Part shown: positions 1 to 5,252 of the stretch, piece after piece
Layout: every line of letters starts with the position of its first letter
Numbering within the stretch: the stretch's first letter is position 1
Assembly: GCA_003646505.1 (NCBI GenBank)
Contig: QMKT01000138.1
Coordinates: 1 to 5,252, forward strand
Direction: 5' to 3'
Length of the DNA: 5,252 nucleotides
From: Campylobacterota bacterium
GTDB taxonomy: Bacteria > Campylobacterota > Campylobacteria > Campylobacterales > Sulfurovaceae
The notes under the pieces: generated by a model
What the model saw: the letters and a program-made list of their open reading frames with translations, nothing else
Databases searched by the model: none
What the model was told of the DNA's origin: nothing
Program-made: the position numbers and the translations under genes

Positions 1-780
1 AATATCAATACCAAAGAGATCTACCCCTCTTCGCGTTTGATAGCCAATATCACAGGTATTGAGCCACAACCTAACAAAGCCATTGTAGGTAAAAATGCTT
101 TTGCACATGAATCGGGTATTCATCAGGACGGTATGTTAAAAAACAAATCTACCTATGAGATCATTTCTCCAGCAGATATTGGTTTAGATATGGATGATAC
201 TTTGGTCTTGGGTAAACATTCAGGTCGTGCAGCATTTAAAGATAAATTGAATAAATTAGGTTTTTCTTTAGATACTGAAGCTTTAAATGTATCTTTTGAA
301 CGTTTTAAGATCTTGGCAGACAGAAAAAAAGAGATATATGATGATGATATCAGAGCTTTAGTCACCAACGAAATGACAAAAGCCGTACAAGTCTATGAGT
401 TGGTCTCATTACAGTTAATGGACTGTTCAAATGGTGTACCTTCAGCGGCTGTAAAAATACGAAAAGATGCTAATGAGATCATCGAGGCAGGTATAGGTGA
501 AGGTACTATAGATGCTGTCTTTAAAACGATAGACAGGATCTCTGGGTATGAAGGTCAATTGGATGACTATAAAGTAAAATCTGTCAGTGAAGGTAAAGAT
601 GCCTTGGCAAGTGTTACGGTAAAAGTCTCATTTAACGGTGACCCTGCCATCATAGGACACGGATTAAACATAGATACTATGTTGGCTTCAGCTAGAGCTT
701 ACATAGGTGCGTTAAACAGTTATTTGAGTATGGAAGGTAAATTGAAGTCACGTCGTTGTGACTCTTCAAAAACTATTTAA
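1..780 (+). CDS. leuA: 2-isopropylmalate synthase, 3' part (5' end outside the window)
   Basis: This enzyme condenses acetyl-CoA with 2-oxoisovalerate in the first committed step of leucine synthesis, in the cytoplasm. Reading frame 1 is open from the first base, giving 259 visible residues of a family usually about 510-520 long, so roughly the first half, with the catalytic barrel, lies outside the window. The visible part opens with the end of the catalytic region: [12 protein letters not shown], then the conserved [12 protein letters not shown] block at visible residues 36-47. A linker subdomain follows to about residue 115. The C-terminal regulatory (LeuA dimer) domain, which binds leucine for feedback inhibition, runs from about 130 ([14 protein letters not shown]) to the end ([21 protein letters not shown]). 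The TTG at 37 is internal and not a start. The frame is intact and ends in TAA. Homocitrate or citramalate synthases share the fold, but the HESGIHQDG block and C-terminal domain fit LeuA. Confidence 0.95.
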   Translation, partial: NINTKEIYPSSRLIANITGIEPQPNKAIVGKNAFAHESGIHQDGMLKNKSTYEIISPADIGLDMDDTLVLGKHSGRAAFKDKLNKLGFSLDTEALNVSFERFKILADRKKEIYDDDIRALVTNEMTKAVQVYELVSLQLMDCSNGVPSAAVKIRKDANEIIEAGIGEGTIDAVFKTIDRISGYEGQLDDYKVKSVSEGKDALASVTVKVSFNGDPAIIGHGLNIDTMLASARAYIGALNSYLSMEGKLKSRRCDSSKTI

Positions 781-783
781 TCC

Positions 784-813
784 GTAAGGTGTTGTTGGGA
801 CACAACACCTTAC
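784..813 (+). terminator. Hairpin after leuA, possible bidirectional terminator
   Basis: A perfect 12-bp inverted repeat (GTAAGGTGTTGT at 784-795, complement at 802-813) encloses a 6-base loop, TGGGAC. It begins 4 bases after the leuA stop. No U-tract follows directly; on the plus strand a run of six T lies at 829-834, about 15 bases past the stem. It is therefore not a textbook intrinsic terminator, but position and stem length make a 3'-end or terminator role likely. It also lies 6 bases beyond the stop codon of the serS-like relic on the minus strand, as expected if it once separated two convergent genes. Confidence 0.6.
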
Positions 814-824
814 ATTACATTACA
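810..824. repeat. Three tandem copies of TTACA
   Basis: The 5-base unit TTACA is repeated three times without interruption, overlapping the right edge of the hairpin stem and the first bases of the serS-like relic. It may simply reflect slippage at this junction. Confidence 0.7.
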
Positions 825-853
825 TGTATTTTTTCAATACTTCCAGGTATTTC
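820..853 (-). pseudogene. Degenerate relic of the serS 3' end
   Basis: Aligned from the stop codon, this stretch matches the true serS 3' end (2074-2106, same strand) at 27 of 34 columns with one single-base gap. The match includes a perfect 12-base block, TTACATGTATTT. On the minus strand it reads E-I-P, then with one frameshift a KYM-stop ending, comparable to serS ending [13 protein letters not shown]. An alternative alignment pairs GGAAGTATTGA here with GGGAGTATTGA a few codons further upstream in serS and implies a deletion of about 17 bases. Either way the shared tail begins exactly at the stop codon. No start or longer frame exists, so this is a scar and not a gene. Chance similarity in AT-rich DNA is the main alternative. 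Confidence 0.55.
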
Positions 854-889
854 TTCTATTAATTGAAGCGTATTTATATTTATTTTTAT

Positions 890-895
890 TATAAT
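890..895 (+). promoter_or_regulatory. -10 box of the diguanylate cyclase gene
   Basis: A perfect TATAAT lies in a strongly T-rich run (871-892), with no -35 at a proper distance: TTGAAG at 863-868 is 21 bases away. This matches the Campylobacterota vegetative promoter type, which relies on the -10 and upstream T-rich DNA. Transcription would start near 902, which places the ATG at 894 upstream of the transcript start and favours translation from 915. Confidence 0.5.
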
Positions 896-914
896 GTATT
901 TAAAAGTATCCATT

Positions 915-2042
915 ATGTCTAATTATTTAAAGTTTCACAAAAACGATCTATTCGGTCCAGTTTATGAGATACCCTTAAGTGAAATTTATTCACTTGAATT
1001 AACCCAATCAAATAACTTTAGAAAGAGACTGGCACTCCTTTTTAAAATGATGCAAGAGATGAATACTGCAACAAATGAAAATGAACTATTTGACTTAGCC
1101 ATTGACTATACAGGTAGAGTACTTAATGTTGATAGAGCCAGTATAGCAATAGTGGATGAAGAAGAAGAGACTATTACCCTAACAGCCTTATACGGTGTTA
1201 GTGCAGATCACCCCAAAAATATTTCCATCAATCTAAAAAATTGTGCTATTGGACACACGTATTTAACAGATTTTCTTAGCTACAGGGAAATATTAGATGA
1301 GTGCACCTGCCCTATAGTTTCTAATCTCCATAAAGCAGGTATGCATTCAACTATGGTAGCTCCAATTATTAGTGGTACTACACGTTTTGGGACACTAAAT
1401 ACAGCAAATTCCAAATCCCATGGTTATGACAATGATGATATTCATTTATTTGCACAAATAACCGCGATACTGGCAACACATTTATATAAATCTCAATTGC
1501 AAAATGAGAGTAAAAGACAAAAAGAAGTTCTGCTTGAAAAAAATGATGCATTAGAAAATCTAGCTTATATGGATAGTCTCACACAGATATACAATAGACG
1601 TTATATTAATAATATTATTGAACATGCAATAATGCAAAAAGATCAAAGTAAATCAGGTCTTTCAATTATTCTTTTAGATATTGATTTTTTTAAAAAGATC
1701 AATGATGAGAAAGGTCACACCGAAGGTGACAATGTATTATGTAAACTGACAAAGTTAATAAAAAGTAAAATAAGCGAAAATCATGTATTTGCAAGGTGGG
1801 GTGGTGAAGAATTTTTAATAGCTTGCCTTCATACAAGTTCAAATGATGCCTATGCATTAGCAGAAAAATTGAGAATAAGCATAGATGTAGAGGGAAGTAG
1901 CCATTTAAAAAATCTTACTGTAAGTCTGGGTGTTGCAAGTCTTATTGAAAATGATTCAATCGATACCCTCATACATAGAGCTGATAATGCACTGTATCAG
2001 TCGAAAGAGAATGGACGTAACTTAACTACCCTTTTTAATTAA
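915..2042 (+). CDS. GAF-domain diguanylate cyclase (GGDEF protein)
   Basis: It is predicted to make the second messenger cyclic di-GMP from two GTP, controlled by a signal sensed by its GAF domain. The protein has 375 residues, no transmembrane segment or signal peptide, and is probably cytosolic. From the 915 start, a short N-terminal tail is followed by a GAF domain at about 35-190. A charged, probably coiled-coil linker (about 190-218) leads to a GGDEF domain from D220 (DSLTQIYNRR) to the end. The metal and substrate motifs are complete: LDIDFFKKIND with D255 and D257, GH..GD, and RWGGEEF with GGEEF at 296-300. The RxxD inhibitory site is absent (SENH in its place). The GAF domain holds C110, H114, C130 and C132. 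An in-frame ATG at 894 adds seven residues but overlaps the -10 box; neither start has a clear Shine-Dalgarno. The gene converges on serS and is AT-richer than its neighbours. Confidence 0.92.
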   Translation: MSNYLKFHKNDLFGPVYEIPLSEIYSLELTQSNNFRKRLALLFKMMQEMNTATNENELFDLAIDYTGRVLNVDRASIAIVDEEEETITLTALYGVSADHPKNISINLKNCAIGHTYLTDFLSYREILDECTCPIVSNLHKAGMHSTMVAPIISGTTRFGTLNTANSKSHGYDNDDIHLFAQITAILATHLYKSQLQNESKRQKEVLLEKNDALENLAYMDSLTQIYNRRYINNIIEHAIMQKDQSKSGLSIILLDIDFFKKINDEKGHTEGDNVLCKLTKLIKSKISENHVFARWGGEEFLIACLHTSSNDAYALAEKLRISIDVEGSSHLKNLTVSLGVASLIENDSIDTLIHRADNALYQSKENGRNLTTLFN

Positions 2043-2062
2043 ATAGTGGATTTTAACACTAT
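2043..2062. terminator. Weak hairpin between convergent cyclase and serS genes
   Basis: ATAGTG at 2043-2048 pairs with CACTAT at 2057-2062 across an 8-base AT-rich loop, directly after the cyclase stop and 11 bases beyond the serS stop. The stem is short and no strong T-run follows on either strand, so termination here is only a possibility. The spacer 2043-2073 holds nothing else recognisable. Confidence 0.3.
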
Positions 2063-2073
2063 CTAATAATAAC

Positions 2074-2106
2074 TTACATGTATTTCTTAAGTACCTCAGG
2101 AATCTC
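2074..2106 (-). repeat. serS 3' end, intact partner of the direct repeat at 820-853
   Basis: The last eleven codons of serS, including the TAA, form the intact copy of an imperfect direct repeat whose degenerate partner lies beyond the cyclase gene. The two copies have the same orientation and are about 1.25 kb apart. They share TTACATGTATTT exactly on the plus strand, then diverge to 79% identity over 34 aligned columns. Confidence 0.55.
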
Positions 2107-3318
2107 AATACTCCCATCTTCATTTTGATAATTTTCCATGATCGCAACGATCGTACGGCCAACAGCAAGAGAAGAACCATTCAAAGTATGGACAAATCTA
2201 TTTTTCTTGCCCTCTTTATAACGGATCTTTGCACGTCTTGCCTGGAAGTCTCTGGTATTTGAAATAGAAGAGATCTCGCGGTATTGGTTCTGCCCCGGGA
2301 GCCATACTTCAAGGTCGATAGTTGTTGCAGCAGAGAAACCTAAGTCACCATAACAAAGTTCTACTACTCTGTGAGGTAAGCCCAATGCTGTAAGAATATT
2401 CGATGCATTTTCAACCATCATTTTAAACACTTCTTCTGACTTATCAGGATGAGCAATGGCAACCATTTCTACTTTGTTGAACTGATGCTGACGGATAATA
2501 CCTCGAGTATCACGTCCTGCAGATCCGGCTTCTTTTCTAAAACACGGTGTATACCCTGTCATAAGTACAGGCAATTCTTTTTCTGCCAATATCTCATCAT
2601 TATACATATTTGTAAGTGGCACTTCTGCCGTTGGGATAAGATAAAGATCTTCATCATCTATCTTAAAGAGGTCATCTTCAAACTTGGGAAGCTGCCCTGT
2701 TCCCTGAAGCATTGCAGAGTTGTTTATAAACGGTACAGAATGCTCTATAAATCCTTTTTGGGCATTGGTGTCAAGGAAGAAATTGATCAGTGCTCTCTCA
2801 AGCCTGGAAGCTTCTCCTCTAAGTACAGAAAAACGACTTTTAGCCAGTTTTACACCACGTTCAAAGTCTATCCATCCATTGATCTCAGAGAGTTCCCAAT
2901 GCTCTTTAGGTTTAAAGTCAAAAACTTTAGTCTCAAGCACTTTACGAAGTTCAACATTATCCTCTTCATCTTTACCCTCCGGGACGGTATCATCAGGAAA
3001 ATTTGGCATGGCAAGTGCAATAGTATAAAGTGCTTCTTCAGCCTCTCTGGCCTTCTCTTGTAAAGGAACCATTGCTTCTTTGTTTGCATCTACTTTTGCT
3101 TTCAGCTCAGAGATGTCTTTACCCTCTCGCATATACTGTCCAAAAAGTTTGGACATAGAGTTCTGTTCTGCCTTTGAAGCTTCCAGGGTAGCATTGGCTT
3201 CTTTGAGAGAGGTAAACAAGTTTTGAAGATTTTCAAGAGTAGACGCATCTACACCTTTTTTTTGCAGTTTTGCACTGGCTTCTTCGAAATTATTTTGGAG
3301 GTATTTAAGATCTATCAT
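2074..3318 (-). CDS. serS: Seryl-tRNA synthetase
   Basis: It charges tRNA-Ser (and tRNA-Sec where present) with serine using ATP; it is an essential, homodimeric class II cytosolic synthetase. The 414 residues match the usual family length (about 410-430). The N-terminal antiparallel coiled coil that holds the tRNA long arm spans about residues 28-105 and is rich in K/E/A. The catalytic domain follows, with the serine-binding TAE motif at 230-232. Motif 2 ([15 protein letters not shown]) contains ATP-binding R261, and motif 3 ([10 protein letters not shown]) contains R388. The protein ends in IPEVLKKYM without the extra C-terminal tail seen in some bacteria. The ATG at 3318 has a weak TAGG element 8 bases upstream. 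The gene has its own -10 box and lies 81 bases after the kinase gene on the same strand. A degenerate copy of its last 33 bases occurs at 820-853. Confidence 0.98.
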   Translation of the reverse strand: MIDLKYLQNNFEEASAKLQKKGVDASTLENLQNLFTSLKEANATLEASKAEQNSMSKLFGQYMREGKDISELKAKVDANKEAMVPLQEKAREAEEALYTIALAMPNFPDDTVPEGKDEEDNVELRKVLETKVFDFKPKEHWELSEINGWIDFERGVKLAKSRFSVLRGEASRLERALINFFLDTNAQKGFIEHSVPFINNSAMLQGTGQLPKFEDDLFKIDDEDLYLIPTAEVPLTNMYNDEILAEKELPVLMTGYTPCFRKEAGSAGRDTRGIIRQHQFNKVEMVAIAHPDKSEEVFKMMVENASNILTALGLPHRVVELCYGDLGFSAATTIDLEVWLPGQNQYREISSISNTRDFQARRAKIRYKEGKKNRFVHTLNGSSLAVGRTIVAIMENYQNEDGSIEIPEVLKKYM

Positions 3319-3352
3319 AACGTTAACCTAATGTCGTAAAATTTATAAGAGA

Positions 3353-3358
3353 ATTATA
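3353..3358 (-). promoter_or_regulatory. -10 box of serS
   Basis: A perfect TATAAT on the minus strand (ATTATA as written) is placed to start transcription near 3346, giving a leader of about 28 bases before the serS ATG. No convincing -35 lies 15-19 bases upstream, which is common in this bacterial group. It implies that serS can be transcribed independently of the kinase gene. Confidence 0.55.
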
Positions 3359-3370
3359 GGATAATTTTGA

Positions 3371-3390
3371 AAGAGTCTGATTAAGAGTCT
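3371..3390. repeat. Direct repeat AAGAGTCT x2 upstream of the serS -10
   Basis: AAGAGTCT occurs at 3371-3378 and 3383-3390, a 12-base period, centred about 35 bases upstream of the predicted serS transcription start. It could be a regulator-binding site or mere chance. It lies wholly within the 3319-3399 gap between the kinase and serS genes. Confidence 0.4.
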
Positions 3391-3399
3391 AAGCTCCCA

Positions 3400-4335
3400 C
3401 TATACAGACTTTAATAAATGAACCAACCCGTCTAACTCTGGATATTTAGATCCAATTTCAATAATATATTTTAAAGTCAAAGGAATATCCTTCAAATACC
3501 CTTCTTTACCATCTCGAATACTAAGTCTGGCAAAGATACCGAGTATTTTAATATGACGCTGTAATCCGGTAAAGTCAAACCAACGCATAAAGGTTTCATC
3601 ATCTACACCAAGACCTTTTAGGTCTCTAAAAAGCAGTATGAGCCTTTGCATCTCTTGTGCATCCAGTTTCACATATACATCACGCAAAAGGGAGACCAAG
3701 TCATAGGTCAAGGCACCCTCTTTTGCATCCTGAAAATCTATGACTACTATCTCTTCATTACTGTCTATCATCAAGTTTCGTGAATGATAGTCACGATGTA
3801 CAAATATCCCTTGTGGTTGACTCAATACTTCTTTACTAATGAGATTAAAACTCTCAAGAAGATTACGCTCTTCAAGACATTCAAGTGTTTTTCCTAAATG
3901 CTCGTTGATGTACCACTGTGGCATGAGATTCATCTCTTCTACTAGAAAGTTCGCATCATAAGGCTCTAAACCTTGTGATGGCGTTTCTTGCATTTTGACT
4001 AATGTTTCTATGGCTTTTTCATAATAAAGACTTGCATTTCCTGCATTGTATTTATCAAATACATGGGTAGATCCTACATCTTCTAAAAAAATGTAACCTT
4101 TGTTGAGCTCATAAGATTTAATAGTAGGTATACGGACTTTAGCATCCATAAGTCTCTGGCCTATACCTATGAAAACGGGTACACTTTCTTTGGAATCCGA
4201 AGCATCCATCACCATGCCTTTTAGTGGGGTCTCTAGACGGTAGTATCTTCTAGAGCTTGCATCTCCATGTAGTGGGTGAAGTATTGGTTCTTCAATCCCT
4301 AACCACTCTAGCCAGCCTTTTAACTCATTATGCAT
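3400..4335 (-). CDS. AmgK-like aminosugar kinase / COG3178 phosphotransferase
   Basis: This is an aminoglycoside-phosphotransferase-fold kinase of 311 residues. The closest characterised relatives are AmgK proteins, which phosphorylate N-acetylmuramate or N-acetylglucosamine at the anomeric position during cell-wall recycling. The nucleotide loop is GDASSRRYYR (24-33), and FLEDVG (83-88) resembles the hinge region. The catalytic loop HRDYHSRNLM has the presumed base D182 and metal ligand N187. IDFQDAKEG supplies the second metal ligand D200, followed by TYDLVSLLRD. These blocks are those of the COG3178 group. There is no signal peptide or membrane segment. The start is secure: AGGAGA (4341-4346) sits 5 bases before the ATG. 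The gene follows the HAD phosphatase by 15 bases, so the two are probably co-transcribed. The exact substrate is inferred, and no MurU nucleotidyltransferase is in the window. Confidence 0.85.
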   Translation of the reverse strand: MHNELKGWLEWLGIEEPILHPLHGDASSRRYYRLETPLKGMVMDASDSKESVPVFIGIGQRLMDAKVRIPTIKSYELNKGYIFLEDVGSTHVFDKYNAGNASLYYEKAIETLVKMQETPSQGLEPYDANFLVEEMNLMPQWYINEHLGKTLECLEERNLLESFNLISKEVLSQPQGIFVHRDYHSRNLMIDSNEEIVVIDFQDAKEGALTYDLVSLLRDVYVKLDAQEMQRLILLFRDLKGLGVDDETFMRWFDFTGLQRHIKILGIFARLSIRDGKEGYLKDIPLTLKYIIEIGSKYPELDGLVHLLKSV

Positions 4336-4340
4336 ACCTA

Positions 4341-4346
4341 TCTCCT
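4341..4346 (-). promoter_or_regulatory. Ribosome binding site of the kinase gene
   Basis: AGGAGA on the minus strand lies inside the 15-base gap after the HAD stop codon, 5 bases from the ATG at 4335. It is the clearest Shine-Dalgarno in the window and fixes the kinase start. Confidence 0.8.
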
Positions 4347-4350
4347 AAAA

Positions 4351-5013
4351 TTACATTTTCTCTATGAGTTTTACCGCTTCAAATGCATCTTCTTTAATAA
4401 AATCTGCACACTCTGAGAGTTGTTCTTTGCTCATATATCCGCATAACACACCAACACAAGCAATCCCTGCTCCTTCTGCAGCTAACATATCTGCCTCTGT
4501 ATCTCCAACAAAATAAGCTACTTGTCCATAACTTTGGTCGAGTGCAGCTAAAGCTTTAATTACAGGTTCCGGATTTGGCTTTGGATGTTCTACCTCTTGT
4601 CTTCCGATAAGTACATCAAAATACTTCATCAAGTCGAAATGCTCAAGTAATATACGTGAATATTCACTTGTTTTTGTTGTCACTATGCCAAGTTTTGCAT
4701 AACCGTGGGCAAGCACTATCGCTTCTTTTGCATTAGGTAGCAACACCGTTTTTTGTGTATGTATGGTTCGGTAATGCTCTTTGTAAGCATTAACATAGGC
4801 CGTTGCCTCTGATTCATCTACACCAAGTTTCACAAACATCACATCAAGTGGTAAACCTATGAGTGATTTGATCTTCTCCTCATCTGGTACATCAACGCCA
4901 AAAGATACATAGGCTTTTTCAAAACTCTCTAAAATTGCTTCTGTTGAATCTATGATCGTACCATCTAAATCAAAAAGAACGATCTTACTTCTTATCGCAT
5001 CTTTATTTGCCAT
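4351..5013 (-). CDS. HAD-family phosphatase (Gph/PpaX/MupP-like)
   Basis: This is a 220-residue haloacid-dehalogenase phosphatase of subfamily IA, predicted to hydrolyse a small phosphorylated metabolite in the cytosol. Motif I is FDLDGTIIDS with nucleophile D15 and acid/base D17. An alpha-helical cap follows at about 22-90. Motif II is the T112 or T113 region (GIVTTK), motif III is K145 in HPKPNPEP, and motif IV is GDTEAD with D171 and D175 for Mg. Length and motifs match proteins annotated as phosphoglycolate phosphatase, and the HPKPNPEP block also recalls the pyrophosphatase PpaX. Adjacent to the COG3178 kinase, a MurNAc-6-phosphate phosphatase (MupP) role is plausible but unproven. The ATG at 5013 has a weak GTGAG 9 bases upstream and a TATAAT -10 at 5043-5048. 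The substrate cannot be settled from sequence. Confidence 0.88.
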   Translation of the reverse strand: MANKDAIRSKIVLFDLDGTIIDSTEAILESFEKAYVSFGVDVPDEEKIKSLIGLPLDVMFVKLGVDESEATAYVNAYKEHYRTIHTQKTVLLPNAKEAIVLAHGYAKLGIVTTKTSEYSRILLEHFDLMKYFDVLIGRQEVEHPKPNPEPVIKALAALDQSYGQVAYFVGDTEADMLAAEGAGIACVGVLCGYMSKEQLSECADFIKEDAFEAVKLIEKM

Positions 5014-5042
5014 ACTATTGTACTCACTTTTATTTTTTTCGC

Positions 5043-5048
5043 ATTATA
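5043..5048 (-). promoter_or_regulatory. -10 box of the HAD-kinase unit
   Basis: A perfect TATAAT on the minus strand predicts a start near 5036, giving a leader of about 22 bases before the HAD ATG. No good -35 is visible. No terminator hairpin is seen between the tRNA and this box (5049-5114), so read-through from the tRNA promoter is also possible. Confidence 0.55.
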
Positions 5049-5114
5049 TCACTATTTTGATTAGGGTAATTGTTTTAGGGAGTAAGTAAATAAGCGGATT
5101 GTTCATAAATTAAG

Positions 5115-5191
5115 TGGTGTCAAGAGAGGGACTCGAACCCTCGACCTCCGGCTTATGAGACCAGCGCTCTAACCAGCTGAGCTACCTTGAC
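5115..5191 (-). tRNA. tRNA with CAT anticodon, probably elongator tRNA-Met
   Basis: This 77-base sequence folds into a full cloverleaf. The acceptor is GTCAAGG paired with TCTTGAC, the D arm is GCTC/GAGC, and the anticodon loop is CTCATAA with CAT at 5155-5157. The T arm is GAGGG-TTCGAGT-CCCTC, the discriminator is A, and the 3' CCA is encoded. The first acceptor pair is G-C and the anticodon stem lacks the three consecutive G-C pairs of initiators, so it is not fMet. CAT anticodons are also used by tRNA-Ile2 after lysidine modification by TilS. That alternative cannot be excluded by eye, so Met is the favoured call and not a certain one. Confidence 0.93.
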
Positions 5192-5210
5192 ATCTTTGTG
5201 AAGAGACGGA

Positions 5211-5239
5211 ATTTTATCTAAATGATACTTAGATGTCAA
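5211..5239 (-). promoter_or_regulatory. Sigma-70-type promoter of the tRNA gene
   Basis: On the minus strand, a consensus -35 TTGACA (5234-5239) and -10 TAAAAT (5211-5216) are separated by exactly 17 bases. Transcription should begin near 5204, about 12 bases before the mature tRNA 5' end. It is the only promoter in the window with a full -35, as expected for a strongly expressed stable RNA. The 17-base spacer contains an inverted repeat (5216-5221 with 5229-5234). Confidence 0.75.
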
Positions 5240-5252
5240 TAGTATTTTAGGT

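Noticed and set aside
153..368. Minus-strand open frame inside leuA
   Set aside because: It is opposite conserved leuA coding sequence and has no recognisable product.
37..780. Apparent start of the leuA frame at a TTG codon at 37
   Set aside because: The frame is open back to base 1 and the preceding residues ([10 protein letters not shown]) belong to the LeuA family, so the gene is only cut by the window edge.
814..893. Riboswitch or small RNA upstream of the cyclase gene, for example a c-di-GMP riboswitch
   Set aside because: The stretch is short and AT-rich, with no conserved riboswitch core, and the predicted leader is only about 13 bases.
2449..3063. Plus-strand open frames inside serS (2449-3063 and 2720-3028)
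   Set aside because: They lie opposite a fully conserved serS and their translations have no recognisable domain; they are antisense shadows of the real gene.
2868..3089. Second minus-strand frame within serS
   Set aside because: It overlaps serS in another frame, has low-complexity basic content and no independent signals.
5118..5123. TTGACA within the tRNA 3' end as a -35 box for the HAD gene
   Set aside because: No -10 hexamer lies 15-19 bases downstream; the sequence is fixed by acceptor-stem pairing.
5115..5191. Initiator tRNA-fMet
   Set aside because: It has a paired G1-C72 and lacks the run of G-C pairs in the anticodon stem typical of initiators.
1..5252. CRISPR array, insertion sequence, prophage or defence system
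   Set aside because: No repeat-spacer pattern, transposase, integrase or defence-type protein is present; the only insertion-like sign is the serS-tail repeat.

Overview
The window looks like a piece of a chromosome from a Campylobacterota (Epsilonproteobacteria) species of the Sulfurovum/Sulfurimonas type. This is inferred from low G+C, the style of the LeuA and SerS proteins, and promoters that show a strong TATAAT -10 box in T-rich DNA, mostly without a recognisable -35. No species can be named from the sequence alone. The genes are dense, and no gene-free stretch exceeds about 115 bases.

Left part, plus strand: the 3' half of leuA (2-isopropylmalate synthase, cut by the window edge) ends at 780 and is followed by a 12-bp hairpin. 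A 1.1-kb plus-strand gene then encodes a GAF-GGDEF diguanylate cyclase with a canonical GGEEF active site and no RxxD inhibitory site. It converges on serS.

Centre and right, minus strand, in transcription order from the right edge: a Met-type CAT tRNA with an excellent -35/-10 promoter; a HAD-family phosphatase; a COG3178 (AmgK-like) sugar kinase/phosphotransferase 15 bases further on; then serS (seryl-tRNA synthetase) with its own -10 box. The phosphatase and kinase look like a two-gene unit. Their pairing matches the MupP and AmgK steps of the peptidoglycan-recycling route described in Pseudomonas, but no MurU partner is in the window.

The most interesting observation concerns the leuA/serS boundary. 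Just after the leuA hairpin, at 820-853, lies a degenerate copy of the last 33 bases of serS, in the same orientation and starting exactly at the stop codon. The real serS end is at 2074-2106, so the diguanylate cyclase gene sits between two direct copies of the serS 3' end. It is also visibly more AT-rich than its neighbours. The simplest reading is that leuA and serS were once directly convergent around the hairpin, and that the cyclase gene was inserted later, leaving a displaced serS tail as a scar.
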